Notes: generated by a model not told the origin, from the letters alone. DNA of 64,000 bases from Actinomyces sp. (GCA_022649165.1 JALCNR010000004.1:62001-126000); one strand, 5' to 3'; shown: positions 1 through 8,336, counted from the first letter of the stretch. Numbers and translations: made by a program.

Positions 1-700
1 CGTAGAACGGGCTCCCGAACGTCCACCCGTCGGCGACCAGCACCGCCAGACCGGACATCGCCAGCGCCGGCCACACCGTGCGGGGGGTCACTCGGGTGAG
101 GACCACCTCGAGGGCGAACACGGCTCCCGACAGGGGGATCGAGTAGACGGCGGCCAGACCGGCTCCGGCCCCGCAGGCGACGATCGTGCGCCGGTCCTCC
201 GGCGACAGGCCCAGTCGGTCGGACAGCCAGGCCGACAGGGAGGCCGCGAGCTCGCGCGGAGCCGCCTCCCGGCCGATCGAGGCGCCCATCGCCACGATGA
301 CGACCTGGGTGGTCGTGTGCCAGAAGGCGGCGGGCAGAGGAGCGGGCCGGCCCTCGGCCGTCGCCGCGACGTCGACGCCCGCGTGACCCCGGCGGAAGTA
401 GAGGAACCAGGAGAGCCCGCCGACGACCCCGGCCACGGCGAGCACCGCGACGCGCCGCCAGGGGTCCGCGGCCTCGACCATCGTGAGGAGAGAGGGGCCG
501 GAACGGACGTCGAGCCAGCCGGCGCGGACAGGGCCGCCGCCCGTCCCCGGGCCGATCCCGAAGGCGAGCCGCTGGAGGACGTGCAGCAGGCGCTGGAAGA
601 ACCATCCCGTCAGGCCGGCCGCGACACCGCCCAGCACCACGGCGGCGACCAGGCGGCTCCCCGCGCCACGTCCCGTGGTCGTCGTCCCGGCTGATCGCAT
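1..700 (-). CDS. ClC-family chloride channel/antiporter, 3' end outside the window
   Basis: This is the N-terminal 233 residues of a ClC chloride channel or H+/Cl- exchanger, an integral membrane protein. The ClC signature GREAAP is at residues 143-148, after a first hydrophobic helix at about 16-32 and another at about 84-100. Further helices with the VYSIPLSGAVFALE stretch, typical of ClC helix F-G, follow at 185-200. The gene runs off the left edge of the window, so the gating and C-terminal parts are unseen. The start ATG at 700-698 is preceded at 6 nt by a TAGCGT -10 box, and no Shine-Dalgarno is present. The family call is secure from the motifs; ion specificity cannot be told. Confidence 0.88.
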   Translation of the reverse strand, partial: MRSAGTTTTGRGAGSRLVAAVVLGGVAAGLTGWFFQRLLHVLQRLAFGIGPGTGGGPVRAGWLDVRSGPSLLTMVEAADPWRRVAVLAVAGVVGGLSWFLYFRRGHAGVDVAATAEGRPAPLPAAFWHTTTQVVIVAMGASIGREAAPRELAASLSAWLSDRLGLSPEDRRTIVACGAGAGLAAVYSIPLSGAVFALEVVLTRVTPRTVWPALAMSGLAVLVADGWTFGSPFY

Positions 701-706
701 GCACCC

Positions 707-712
707 ACGCTA
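707..712 (-). promoter_or_regulatory. -10 box for leaderless ClC transcript
   Basis: On the minus strand TAGCGT lies 6 nt before the ATG. The transcription start would fall at or next to the A of the start codon. No convincing -35 is seen. Confidence 0.45.
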
Positions 713-831
713 CGGTTGACGGGGGCGCTTGCACAAAGTCCCGCGCGGCGCCCGTGCCGGACTCCCCGTCGAACGGGACTCCGGGCCCCGAACGCCCCAT
801 CCCCGTCGACATCACCCCTGAGGAGCATCTG

Positions 832-1497
832 ATGACTGAGGACACCACCCCGCCGTCCGTCGCCCGCCCGCTGAGCCCCTCAGACGCGCTGCGCCTGGAG
901 GCCCGCGAACTCACACGCGCCGCCATCGTCCGCATCCGGTGGATGTTCGGCATCGCGGGGATCGCGGCCGCCGTCATCGGCCTCGCCCTGCTGGTGTGGC
1001 CGGGAAAGTCCCTGAAGGTCGCGGCCGTCCTGCTGGGCGTCTACTTCATCGTCTCCGCCGTCGTCCGGCTGGCCGTCGCGGTCGCCGCCCCCGACATCAG
1101 CGCCGGCTGGCGCATCCTCGACGTGTTGTTCTCCGTGCTGTTCCTCATGGGCGGCGTGTTCATGGTGCGCAACTCGGCCGTGGCCGCCGGCACGCTCGCC
1201 ATCATCGTCGCGTTCATCGTCGGCATCGGGTGGATCTCGGAGGGCATCCTGGCCCTCATCGAGTCCGCCCGCTCGGCCTCGCCGGGGTGGGCCGTGGCCT
1301 TCGGCCTGCTCTCGATCGCGGCCGGCGTCATCGTGGCGGCGGTCCCCGGCTGGTCGGCGGTCACGTTGGTGATCTTCACCGGCGCCGCGGCGCTGGTCAC
1401 GGGCGTCGCCGCCCTCGCGCGGGCCTTCACCTTCGGGCGCGACGTCCTGCGCTCCGCCGGCGGCGCCGTCGTCGAGGGCGAGGTGATCGACGGCTGA
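832..1497 (+). CDS. DUF308/HdeD-family membrane protein
   Basis: This 221-residue protein has about six hydrophobic helices in three hairpin pairs (from residue 37 onward), the pattern of the HdeD/DUF308 family. The helices are short and rich in Gly, Ala and Val. The function of actinobacterial members is not known; E. coli HdeD is acid-stress linked. I chose ATG 832 because GAGGAG sits 7 nt upstream. A start at 754 would add 26 residues of hydrophilic sequence without a ribosome site. The gene is divergent from the ClC gene and converges on the marR gene, with 24 nt between them. Confidence 0.75.
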   Translation: MTEDTTPPSVARPLSPSDALRLEARELTRAAIVRIRWMFGIAGIAAAVIGLALLVWPGKSLKVAAVLLGVYFIVSAVVRLAVAVAAPDISAGWRILDVLFSVLFLMGGVFMVRNSAVAAGTLAIIVAFIVGIGWISEGILALIESARSASPGWAVAFGLLSIAAGVIVAAVPGWSAVTLVIFTGAAALVTGVAALARAFTFGRDVLRSAGGAVVEGEVIDG

Positions 1498-1521
1498 GCT
1501 GGGCGGCCCGTCCCGCCGCCG

Positions 1522-1974
1522 TCACCGCCGCCGGGCGTCCTCCTCGTCCAGCCGCTGGGCGATCCGTCCGAAGACCCGGCCCAGCGCCTCGGTGTCCCCT
1601 GGTTCCAGCGAATCCAGGACCAGGCGGCGCACGGCGGCGCGGTGCACCTGCGCCGCCGCCTCGAACTCCGCGGCTCCGGCCTCGGTGAGCGTCACGACGC
1701 CGCCGCGGGCGTCGGTGTCGCAGGCGGAGCGTTGGACCAGGCCGCGGTCCCGGAGCCGGTGCAGCGTGTGGGTGAGCCTCGACGGGCTGAAGACGACCTC
1801 CCGCGACAGCGCCGAGGGCCGCGTTCCGGTCCCGCCGGCCCGCGACAGCTGGAGCAGCACGTTGTACTCCGGCAGACTGATCCCCCGTTCCGACTTGAGT
1901 TCGCGCTCGATGCGGTCCGAGAGGCGCCGCGTGGTGGTGAAGTAGGTCTCCCAGGCTTCTCCCCGTGAGCTCAT
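1522..1974 (-). CDS. MarR-family transcriptional regulator
   Basis: This 150-residue winged-helix protein matches MarR regulators. It has an N-terminal dimerisation helix, an HTH around residues 40-90 with the pattern LSREVVFSPSRLTHTLHRL, the DxDARGG wing (residues about 88-93), and C-terminal helices. Its start codon overlaps the stop of the upstream FMN reductase by 4 nt (ATGA), so it is the last cistron of the monooxygenase operon and is probably translationally coupled. MarR proteins in such operons usually respond to aromatic or oxidant ligands and repress their own operon. The ligand here is unknown. Confidence 0.88.
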   Translation of the reverse strand: MSSRGEAWETYFTTTRRLSDRIERELKSERGISLPEYNVLLQLSRAGGTGTRPSALSREVVFSPSRLTHTLHRLRDRGLVQRSACDTDARGGVVTLTEAGAAEFEAAAQVHRAAVRRLVLDSLEPGDTEALGRVFGRIAQRLDEEDARRR

Positions 1975-2708
1975 CGCACGCCTCCGCGTGACAGGAGCGT
2001 CTCGAAGTCGACGAAGTCGGGGTAGCCCTCCCGCGCGTCGGCGGGGGAGGCGGGGGCGGGCGCTGCGGCGCGGCCCTCGCCGTCCTGCCGGTCTCCGCCG
2101 CCGACTCCCACCGACGAGGGCGGCGCCGCGTCCCGCGGCGCGGCGATGTGCCCGCCGACCCGGTCGAGCAGTTCGCCGGCTGCCCGGCGGACGCGCGACC
2201 CCAGCCGCCCCCCGTCGCGGCCCGAGGAGTCAGAGGCATGGGCCCCCCAGTCCTCGGTGGCGGCGAAGACCGCGGTCGGGACGGGGTCGGCGTGCATGTA
2301 GATGAACAGCGGGCGCATCGCGGTCTCGGTGACCAGCGAGTGGCGGGCCGAGCCTCCGGTGGCGCCGATGAGCACGGGCGTGTCCCGCAGGGCGCCGTCC
2401 TCGAGGATGTCCAGGAACGCCTTGAACAGCCCGGAGAACGACGCCTGGTACGTGGGCGTCAACGCCACCACCGCGTCGGCGGCGCGCACCCGCTCGATGG
2501 CCGTGCGCAGGCCGCCGGCCGGGAACCCCGTGAGCAGGTTGTCGATGATCTGGTGGGCGAGCGGACGCAGGTCGACCCATGTGACCTGCAGGTCGGACAC
2601 CGCGTGGCCGGCCGCGAGATCGCGCAGGGCGTCCTCGATCGTGTGCCCCAGGCGGGCGGTGGTCGATTCCTCGGACATCCCCGCATTGATGACGGCGATG
2701 GTGGTCAT
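1971..2708 (-). CDS. LLM-partnered FMN reductase, CE1759-like
   Basis: This 245-residue protein starts MTTIAVINAGMSEES and has the flavodoxin-like fold of NADPH-dependent FMN reductases. A flavin-contacting segment TPTYQASFSG lies near residues 86-95 and GATGGSARH near 117-125. It should supply reduced FMN to the luciferase-like monooxygenase encoded 62 nt upstream; such pairs are known as the CE1758/CE1759 families. The last 65 or so residues are a Gly/Asp/Pro-rich tail before a short folded end, unusual for the family. The ATG at 2708 has AGGAGC upstream. The open frame continues upstream for 385 codons, but that part is a shadow of the monooxygenase. Confidence 0.87.
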   Translation of the reverse strand: MTTIAVINAGMSEESTTARLGHTIEDALRDLAAGHAVSDLQVTWVDLRPLAHQIIDNLLTGFPAGGLRTAIERVRAADAVVALTPTYQASFSGLFKAFLDILEDGALRDTPVLIGATGGSARHSLVTETAMRPLFIYMHADPVPTAVFAATEDWGAHASDSSGRDGGRLGSRVRRAAGELLDRVGGHIAAPRDAAPPSSVGVGGGDRQDGEGRAAAPAPASPADAREGYPDFVDFETLLSRGGVR

Positions 2709-2770
2709 GGCACGTGCTCCTCGACGGTCGGTCGGATGCTGTTTGAATGGGCGCCCCAGACGGGGCGGGA

Positions 2771-4222
2771 TCAGCGCCGGGCCCTCGGCCCGCCGGCCGG
2801 GGCGGCGCCCCCCAGCAGCGCGTCGGCGTGCTCGACGGCGGCCTCGTCGCTGTCCTGCTGGGGGTAGAACGACGCGCCGGTCACCGAGTCCTGGGTCGCC
2901 GACTCCACGCGGACGCCGAAGCCGTCGCCGGACCCGAAGGCCTCCTTTGCGGCGTCGGCGAAGGCGGCGTGCGGATCGTCCGCGGTCCCGGCCGCCGGGC
3001 GGGGGGCCGCCTCCTCCGCCGGGCCGCGCTCGCCGGCGGTGACGGGGGAGGGCGCCGCGGGGATCGTCCCGGCGCGCTCGGCGCGGACCTCCTGCTGGAT
3101 TCGAGCGGAGCGGGCGAGCTCGGCGGTGATCCGAGGAACGGCTCCGGCCCCGTCGCGGGCGGCCAGCAGCGACGCGTGGGTAGGCGGGTCGGAGGGCACG
3201 CCGGGCGCGCGCATGGCGTCGAACTCCCGGCGCAGCACGGGCGCGATCTCCCCGAGCATGTCGAGCTGCTCGAGGACCGTCTTGAGCGGCAGGCCGGCGT
3301 GGTCCATGAGGAAGAGCTGGCGCTGGTAGTCGCCGACGACCTCGCGGAAGCCGAGGGTGCGGTCGATGACCTCCTGCGGGGAGCCGACGGTCAGCGGCGT
3401 CTCGCGGGTGAAGTCCTCCATCGAGGGACCGTGGCCGTAGACGGGGGCGTTGTCGAAGTAGGGGCGGAACTCCCGCTTGGCGTCCTGGGAGCTGGGCCGC
3501 ATGAAGACCTGTCCGCCCAGGCCGACGATCGCCTTCTCGGCGGGACCGTGGCCGTGGTGCTCGTAGCGCTGGCGGTACAGGGCGACCATGCGCTTCGTGT
3601 GCTCGGCCGGCCAGAAGATGTTGTTGTGGAAGAAGCCGTCCCCGTAGTAGGCCGCCTGCTCGGCGATCTCGGGGGAGCGGATCGAGCCGTGCCACACGAA
3701 GGGCGGGATGCCGTCGAGCGGGCGGGGAACCGAGGTGAAGCCGCGCAGCGGAGTGCGGTGCTGGCCGGCCCAGTTCACGACCTCCTGGTCCCATAGCTGG
3801 CGCAGCAGGTCGTAGTTCTCGATGGCCAGGGGGATGCCCTCGCGGATGTCCTTGCCGAACCACGGGTAGACGGGGCCCGTGTTCCCGCGGCCCATCATGA
3901 GGTCGACGCGGCCGTCCGACATGTACTGGAGCATCGCGTAGTCCTCGGCGATCTTGACGGGGTCGTTCGTCGTGATCAGCGTCGTGGAGGTGCTGAGCTG
4001 CAGGGTCGTGGTCTGCGCGGCGATCCGCGCGAGCGTCGTGGTGGGGGAGGAGGAGAAGAAGGGCGGGTTGTGGTGCTCGCCGATCGCGAAGACGTCCAGG
4101 CCGACCTCCTCGGCGTGGCGGGCGATCGTGAGGATGCCGGCGATGCGCTCGGCGTCGTCGGGGGTGCGGCCGGTGGCCGGGTCCGTGGTGAGGTCGGAGA
4201 CCGAGAAGATTCCTATCTGCAT
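2771..4222 (-). CDS. FMN-dependent luciferase-like monooxygenase, CE1758-like
   Basis: This 483-residue protein has a bacterial-luciferase TIM-barrel over residues 1-350. Visible elements are GEHHNPPFF near 48-56, the YMSDGRVDLMMGRG segment near 100-113, and a WHGSIRSPE segment near 177-185. It should oxidise an organic substrate with O2 and FMNH2 provided by the downstream reductase. The remaining 120 residues are a low-complexity Ala/Gly/Pro/Glu tail absent from ordinary members. The start at MQIGIF is favoured because a near-consensus promoter lies directly before it and there is no ribosome site. The substrate is unknown. Confidence 0.87.
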   Translation of the reverse strand: MQIGIFSVSDLTTDPATGRTPDDAERIAGILTIARHAEEVGLDVFAIGEHHNPPFFSSSPTTTLARIAAQTTTLQLSTSTTLITTNDPVKIAEDYAMLQYMSDGRVDLMMGRGNTGPVYPWFGKDIREGIPLAIENYDLLRQLWDQEVVNWAGQHRTPLRGFTSVPRPLDGIPPFVWHGSIRSPEIAEQAAYYGDGFFHNNIFWPAEHTKRMVALYRQRYEHHGHGPAEKAIVGLGGQVFMRPSSQDAKREFRPYFDNAPVYGHGPSMEDFTRETPLTVGSPQEVIDRTLGFREVVGDYQRQLFLMDHAGLPLKTVLEQLDMLGEIAPVLRREFDAMRAPGVPSDPPTHASLLAARDGAGAVPRITAELARSARIQQEVRAERAGTIPAAPSPVTAGERGPAEEAAPRPAAGTADDPHAAFADAAKEAFGSGDGFGVRVESATQDSVTGASFYPQQDSDEAAVEHADALLGGAAPAGGPRARR

Positions 4223-4228
4223 GGGCAC

Positions 4229-4257
4229 AAGTATTTCACTTTTCAACATCCTGTCAA
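4229..4257 (-). promoter_or_regulatory. Near-consensus promoter for leaderless monooxygenase operon
   Basis: The minus strand reads TTGACA (4257-4252), 17 nt, then ATACTT (4234-4229), followed by 6 nt and the ATG. The transcription start therefore coincides with the start codon. The -10 is part of an AAGT-N5-ACTT inverted repeat that could be a MarR operator. Confidence 0.75.
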
Positions 4258-4403
4258 GGGTGATCGCTCCGTGGCCCCGGCGGCCTCCCGGGGGCGCGGG
4301 CGGTCGCGTTCGGACCGGATCCCGGTGCGCCCCGGGCCAGCGCGTGCCATGCCCGGGGCATGTGCCCGGTCGGGCGCCCCGGACAGGAAGGACCGCGACG
4401 ACC

Positions 4404-4787
4404 ATGAGCACCGGGACCGCCGCGATGCGCTCCCAGACTCTCGACACACCCGACGGCCCCTTCACCATCGTCGAATCCGCCGGCGGGGGAGCCGCATTCC
4501 GCCTCCGCCGTCCCCGTGCGTTCGAAGGGCGCGAATTTCCAGGAGAAGGTCTGGGAATACCTGCGCTCCATTCCGGCCGGAGAGGTCAGGACCTATTCGG
4601 AGGTCGCTGCCGCATTGGGGCGCCCGCGCGCCTTCCGGAAAGTCGCCCAGGCATGCGGGCGCGATCCCGCCGGCCTATTGTCCCGTGTCACCGGGTGGTC
4701 GCGGCAGACGGCGCTCCAGCGGGATTCGCCTGGGGAATCAACGTCAAGAAGAAACTTCCGGCGCGTGAGGCCGCTCTCATTCGATGA
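4404..4787 (+). pseudogene. Frameshifted O6-alkylguanine-DNA alkyltransferase (Ogt-like)
   Basis: Pieces of a methylated-DNA-protein cysteine methyltransferase lie in two frames. Frame 4404 gives TPDGPFTIVESAGGG, a typical N-terminus. The other frame, from about 4520, gives FQEKVWEYLRSIPAGEVRTY and the HTH segment ALGRPRAFRKVAQACGRDP. The first frame returns at about 4680 with the active-site PCHRVV and a lysine-rich end. So at least two frame changes are needed. The N-terminal domain also lacks about 50 residues normally found between the two segments. It is divergent from the monooxygenase operon. The gene should be inactive for DNA repair unless these are sequencing errors. Confidence 0.75.
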
Positions 4788-4911
4788 ATCCGGCGCCGCT
4801 GACCTGGGCGATTCCGGTGGGATTCGGCAGGGGCGGCCTCGTCAATGGCGGAGTGGCGGCGTCATTCGAATTCGAGTGGGAGAGCGTCGGCGTAGATTGC
4901 GCAGAATCGAC

Positions 4912-4935
4912 GCGGATTCGCTATTCTGAATCCGC
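4912..4935 (+). promoter_or_regulatory. lsr2 promoter -10 inside an 8-bp inverted repeat
   Basis: GCGGATTC (4912-4919) and GAATCCGC (4928-4935) form a perfect inverted repeat. The 8-nt centre holds TATTCT (4922-4927), a good -10. Another GAATC/GATTC pair overlaps it (4904-4919). A repressor bound here would cover the RNA-polymerase -10 contact. Confidence 0.55.
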
Positions 4936-4971
4936 CCACCCAGTCTGTGATGCTCGAAAGGCGATTGGACC

Positions 4972-5304
4972 ATGAAACAGACCAAGACTGTGCTCATCGA
5001 TGACATTGATGGGTCCCAGGCTGACCGCACCATCTCATTCTCGTTCAACAAGACCTCCTATGAGATCGATCTCTCCGAGGCCCACGCCAAGGAGATGCTC
5101 GAGGACCTGGAGAAGTGGCAGTCCCACGCCCGACAGGTCGGCCGCAGCGGCCGCGCGGCACGCTCCCCGCGCCCGGCGGGCGGCGCGCGCAACTCCGAGT
5201 CCGCTCTGATCCGCGCGTGGGCGCATGAGAACGGCATCGAGGTCTCCGATCGCGGGCGCATCCCCGCCTCGGTCGCCGAGCAGTACCACGAGGCGGTCAA
5301 GTGA
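4972..5304 (+). CDS. lsr2: Lsr2-family nucleoid-associated protein
   Basis: This 110-residue protein has the two Lsr2 domains. An N-terminal beta/helix dimerisation domain (residues 1-55) starts MKQTKTVLIDDIDG. A basic linker at 56-72 follows. The C-terminal DNA-binding domain ends IEVSDRGRIPASV, where RGR (about residues 97-99) is the minor-groove AT-hook-like motif. Lsr2 bridges DNA and silences AT-rich, often foreign, genes, like H-NS. AAAGG lies upstream of the ATG. The promoter has a palindrome around its -10, which suggests autoregulation. Confidence 0.95.
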   Translation: MKQTKTVLIDDIDGSQADRTISFSFNKTSYEIDLSEAHAKEMLEDLEKWQSHARQVGRSGRAARSPRPAGGARNSESALIRAWAHENGIEVSDRGRIPASVAEQYHEAVK

Positions 5305-5318
5305 CGGGATCCCGCTGA

Positions 5319-5342
5319 GCCGCCTCCCCGAGCGGTGGCGGC
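5319..5342 (+). terminator. Possible lsr2 terminator
   Basis: GCCGCC (5319-5324) pairs with GGCGGC (5337-5342) 14 nt after the lsr2 stop. The stem is only 6 bp and has no T-run. Confidence 0.35.
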
Positions 5343-5427
5343 CTCCCGGCGCCGGACGGGGAGGCGCCCGGCCGCCGGGGCGGAGGGTCCCGTGACAGGT
5401 TCGCTCCGGGAATGGGAGAATATCGGC

Positions 5428-6165
5428 ATGACCTACACATTGGTGCTGCTCCGCCACGGCGAGAGCGAATGGAATGCGAAGAACCTGTTCACGGGCTGGG
5501 TCGACGTCCCGCTGTCCGAGAAGGGGCGCGCGGAGGCGGTCCATGGCGGCGAGCTGCTCAAGGAGGCGGGCGTGCTGCCCGACCTGCTGTTCACCTCGCT
5601 CCTGCGTCGGGCCATCATGACGGCGAACCTCGCCCTGGACGCCGCCGACCGCCACTGGATCCCCGTGGAGCGCAGCTGGCGGCTCAACGAGCGTCACTAC
5701 GGCGCCCTGCAGGGCAAGAACAAGAAGGAGATCCGCGACCAGTACGGCGAGGACCAGTTCATGCAGTGGCGCCGTTCCTACGACGTGCCGCCGCCCGCCA
5801 TCGAACTGGGATCGGAGTTCTCCCAGGACGCCGACGTCCGCTACGCCGGCGAGCCGATTCCGCGCACCGAATGCCTCAAGGACGTCCTCGAGCGCGCGCT
5901 GCCCTACTGGGACGGCGCAATCGTCCCGGCGATCAGGACGGGCAGGACGGTGATGGTCGCCGCGCACGGCAACTCGCTGCGCGCGATCGTCAAGCATCTC
6001 GACGGCATCTCGGACGATGACATCGCGGGCCTGAACATCCCGACGGGCATTCCCCTGGTCTACGAACTCGACGAGCAGACCCTCGCGCCGGTCAAGAAGG
6101 GCGGCACGTACCTGGACCCGGACGCCCAGGCGAAGATCGACGCCGTCGCCAACCAGGGCAGGTGA
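5428..6165 (+). CDS. gpmA: 2,3-bisphosphoglycerate-dependent phosphoglycerate mutase
   Basis: This 245-residue protein is the cofactor-dependent phosphoglycerate mutase that interconverts 3- and 2-phosphoglycerate in glycolysis. It has the catalytic [10 protein letters not shown] motif at residues 6-15 with the phosphorylated His, the [12 protein letters not shown] segment near 86-97, and the second catalytic His in [10 protein letters not shown] near 176-185. Its length matches the family. The start ATG at 5428 follows GGGAGA by 8 nt; an in-frame ATG upstream would add unrelated sequence. It ends in a strong bidirectional terminator shared with phoU. Confidence 0.95.
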   Translation: MTYTLVLLRHGESEWNAKNLFTGWVDVPLSEKGRAEAVHGGELLKEAGVLPDLLFTSLLRRAIMTANLALDAADRHWIPVERSWRLNERHYGALQGKNKKEIRDQYGEDQFMQWRRSYDVPPPAIELGSEFSQDADVRYAGEPIPRTECLKDVLERALPYWDGAIVPAIRTGRTVMVAAHGNSLRAIVKHLDGISDDDIAGLNIPTGIPLVYELDEQTLAPVKKGGTYLDPDAQAKIDAVANQGR

Positions 6166-6194
6166 CGCGGCGGCGGGCCGGCCGTGTGACATGA

Positions 6195-6240
6195 CGGATG
6201 GGTGCGGCCCTGACCTCGAGGTCCGGGCCGCACCCATCCG
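6195..6240. terminator. Bidirectional terminator between gpmA and phoU
   Basis: A perfect 16-bp stem (6195-6210 with 6225-6240) closes a 14-nt loop that is itself nearly all a GACCTCGAGGTC palindrome. It lies between convergent genes and can serve both. Confidence 0.85.
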
Positions 6241-6275
6241 CCCATCCGGGCGCGCCCGTCACAGGCTCCGGCCGG

Positions 6276-6947
6276 TCACAGGCGCGGGTGGATGCCCTCC
6301 TCGTCGGGGGCGTCGGCGCCCTCGACGATGTAGGCGACGCGGCGGGCGACAGACACGGCGTGGTCGCCGAAGCGCTCGAGGAATCGGGCCGCCAGGACCA
6401 GGTCGATGATCTGGGACCGGGTGAGGTCCAGATCCGGGTCGACGACGAGCTTGCGCACCTGGACCTGGAGGTCGTCGAGGGCGTCGTCCTCGTCCTGCAG
6501 CCGGGCGGCGATCTCCAGGTCCTGGGTGGACACCAACTCGTCCTGGAGCCTGCCCATCAGGACGGCCTGCTCGCCCATGCGGGTGAGCAGAGGGCCCGCG
6601 TCGGGCGCGATGGACTGGGCCGGGTAGGTCGAACGCGCGATGAGGGCGATGTGCCGGGCGAGGTCGCCCTGGCGCTCCATCGTCTGCGAGAGCCTCAGCG
6701 CGGCGAGGATGAGGCGGAGGTCGGAGGCGACGGGCCCCTGGAGAGCCAGAAGCCCGACGCACATCTCGTCGATGGAGCGCGCGGCATCGTCCAGCCGCTC
6801 ATCGGCGTCGATCGTCTGCTCGGCGATCGTGAGATCGCCCTCGCGCAGCGCCTCCACGGCGCGCGAGATCGCGCGGTGGACATGATGGCTCATATGCTCC
6901 AGCTCAATCCCGAGCTGGGCCAGATCCTGGCGGTACAGTTCACGCAT
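6276..6947 (-). CDS. phoU: Phosphate-signalling accessory protein PhoU
   Basis: This 223-residue all-helical protein has the two three-helix PhoU repeats. Each has the metal-binding E/DxxxD pattern; visible segments are DADERLDDAARSIDEMC near 46-62 and FLERFGDHAVSVARR near 187-201. PhoU links the Pst phosphate transporter to the SenX3/RegX3 two-component system and keeps it off when phosphate is plentiful. The ATG at 6947 is followed by RELYRQDL, the usual N-terminus. The gene is divergent from senX3-regX3, the arrangement known from mycobacteria, across an intergenic region with PHO-box-like repeats. Confidence 0.95.
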   Translation of the reverse strand: MRELYRQDLAQLGIELEHMSHHVHRAISRAVEALREGDLTIAEQTIDADERLDDAARSIDEMCVGLLALQGPVASDLRLILAALRLSQTMERQGDLARHIALIARSTYPAQSIAPDAGPLLTRMGEQAVLMGRLQDELVSTQDLEIAARLQDEDDALDDLQVQVRKLVVDPDLDLTRSQIIDLVLAARFLERFGDHAVSVARRVAYIVEGADAPDEEGIHPRL

Positions 6948-7020
6948 CGAGGGCGCACCTTCCTCGGCCCGAACGGGCCACCAAACGATAAAACCATTCG
7001 AGCGCGGCCGCCGCGCGCAC

Positions 7021-7053
7021 GGGCGGTGAACGACGGATGAACGGGGAGTGACC
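7021..7053 (-). promoter_or_regulatory. Three tandem PHO-box-like 11-mers
   Basis: On the minus strand three abutting 11-bp units start at 7053, 7042 and 7031. Each begins G(G/T)TCA followed by pyrimidines, as in the actinobacterial PhoP/RegX3 box. They lie 74 nt upstream of phoU and also upstream of senX3, so they can control both. Confidence 0.6.
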
Positions 7054-7112
7054 GTTCGGCTCCCGGACTCCCCCGATCGCGCGACGGTGGCGTTCCCGGG
7101 GCGCGGCCCCAG

Positions 7113-7118
7113 TAGTCT
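7113..7118 (+). promoter_or_regulatory. -10 box for leaderless senX3 transcript
   Basis: TAGTCT ends 6 nt before the GTG at 7125. There is no ribosome site. The same hexamer and spacing occur before ispF. Confidence 0.5.
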
Positions 7119-7124
7119 GTGGGC

Positions 7125-8336
7125 GTGCCCGACGTGCTCACGCTGATTGTCGTGGCCGCCCTCGGACTGCTGGTCGGGGCGGTCGGAGTGGGGGCGTTCC
7201 GCGTCTCCGAGCACCAGATCGACCGCGAGGGCACCGTGCAGGCCCCCGCCGAGGCGGACGCGGACCGCCTGCCGGCCGAGGTCCTGGCCGTGCTCACCGC
7301 GATACCGGAGATCGCGATCGTCGTCGACGCCGACGACACGATCGCCCGGGCGGACGCCACCGCCTACGCGAAGGGCCTGACGCGGGGCGACGAGCTGGCG
7401 CACGAGGCCCTGGTCGACCTCGTCCGCCGCGTGCGGGACGGCGGGATGCCGATCGAGCAGGAGCTCCAGGTGCCCCGGTCCCCGGTGAGGGGAGCGGCGG
7501 TGCGGGATTTCGACGTACGGGCGGCGGCCCTGCCCGGAGGCCGGGTGCTGGTCACGGCGGAGGACCTCACGGTGAGGCGCCGCAGCGAGCAGACGCGCCG
7601 CGACTTCACGGCCAACGTCTCCCACGAGCTCAAGACCCCGGTGGGCGCCATCCAGCTGCTGGCCGAGACGATCGCGGACAACCCCGACGATCCCGAGATG
7701 ATCGCCCATTTCGCGCCGAAGCTGCGTCGCGAGGCCGAGCGCCTGTCGGTGCTCATCCAGGACCTCATCGATCTCTCGCGCTTCCAGGACCCCGAGGCGC
7801 TGAGCACCCCCGTGCTGGTGGACATCGACGACGTCGTCGCCGCGGCCCTGGCCCGCCAGGAGACGGTCGCCCAGTCCTCCGGCATCGAGCTGGCCGGGCC
7901 GCGCACGCCGACCGGGGCGCAGGTGTGGGGGAACCGCGACATGCTGGTGACGGCCGTGCGGAACCTCCTGGACAACGCCGTGCGCTACTCGGACCGGGGC
8001 ACGCGGGTGAGCGCCGGGATCTCCGTGGAGGACGACCTGGTGAACATCTCCGTCGTCGACTCGGGCATCGGCATCCCGCCCGCCGACCAGGACCGCATCT
8101 TCGAGCGCTTCTACCGGGTGGATCCCGCCCGCTCGCGCAACACCGGCGGAACGGGCCTGGGGCTGTCGATCGTCAAGCACGTCGCCTCGGACCACGGCGG
8201 CACGGTCACCGTGTGGTCGCGCCCCGGGCGGGGGTCGACATTCACACTGGTCCTGCCGCAGGCGGGCGAGGGCGACGCCGCGTGGAGCGCGGCGCGGGCC
8301 GACGGAGAACGGACCGAGGAGGGCAATCGGACATGA
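7125..8336 (+). CDS. senX3: Sensor histidine kinase SenX3-like
   Basis: This 403-residue kinase senses phosphate supply through PhoU/Pst and phosphorylates RegX3. A single N-terminal membrane helix (residues 4-25) is followed by a PAS-like region (about 45-140). The HisKA box FTANVSHELKTPVGA (about 161-175) holds the phospho-accepting His. The ATPase domain has the N box NLLDNAVRYS, the G1 box DSGIGIPP and the G2 region GTGLGLS. I chose GTG 7125 over GTG 7119 because the TAGTCT -10 box lies at the spacing expected for a leaderless start. The stop overlaps regX3 by 4 nt. Confidence 0.92.
   Translation: MPDVLTLIVVAALGLLVGAVGVGAFRVSEHQIDREGTVQAPAEADADRLPAEVLAVLTAIPEIAIVVDADDTIARADATAYAKGLTRGDELAHEALVDLVRRVRDGGMPIEQELQVPRSPVRGAAVRDFDVRAAALPGGRVLVTAEDLTVRRRSEQTRRDFTANVSHELKTPVGAIQLLAETIADNPDDPEMIAHFAPKLRREAERLSVLIQDLIDLSRFQDPEALSTPVLVDIDDVVAAALARQETVAQSSGIELAGPRTPTGAQVWGNRDMLVTAVRNLLDNAVRYSDRGTRVSAGISVEDDLVNISVVDSGIGIPPADQDRIFERFYRVDPARSRNTGGTGLGLSIVKHVASDHGGTVTVWSRPGRGSTFTLVLPQAGEGDAAWSAARADGERTEEGNRT

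Noticed and set aside
754-831. Earlier ATG for the DUF308 protein
   Set aside because: No ribosome site precedes it, whereas GAGGAG precedes ATG 832.
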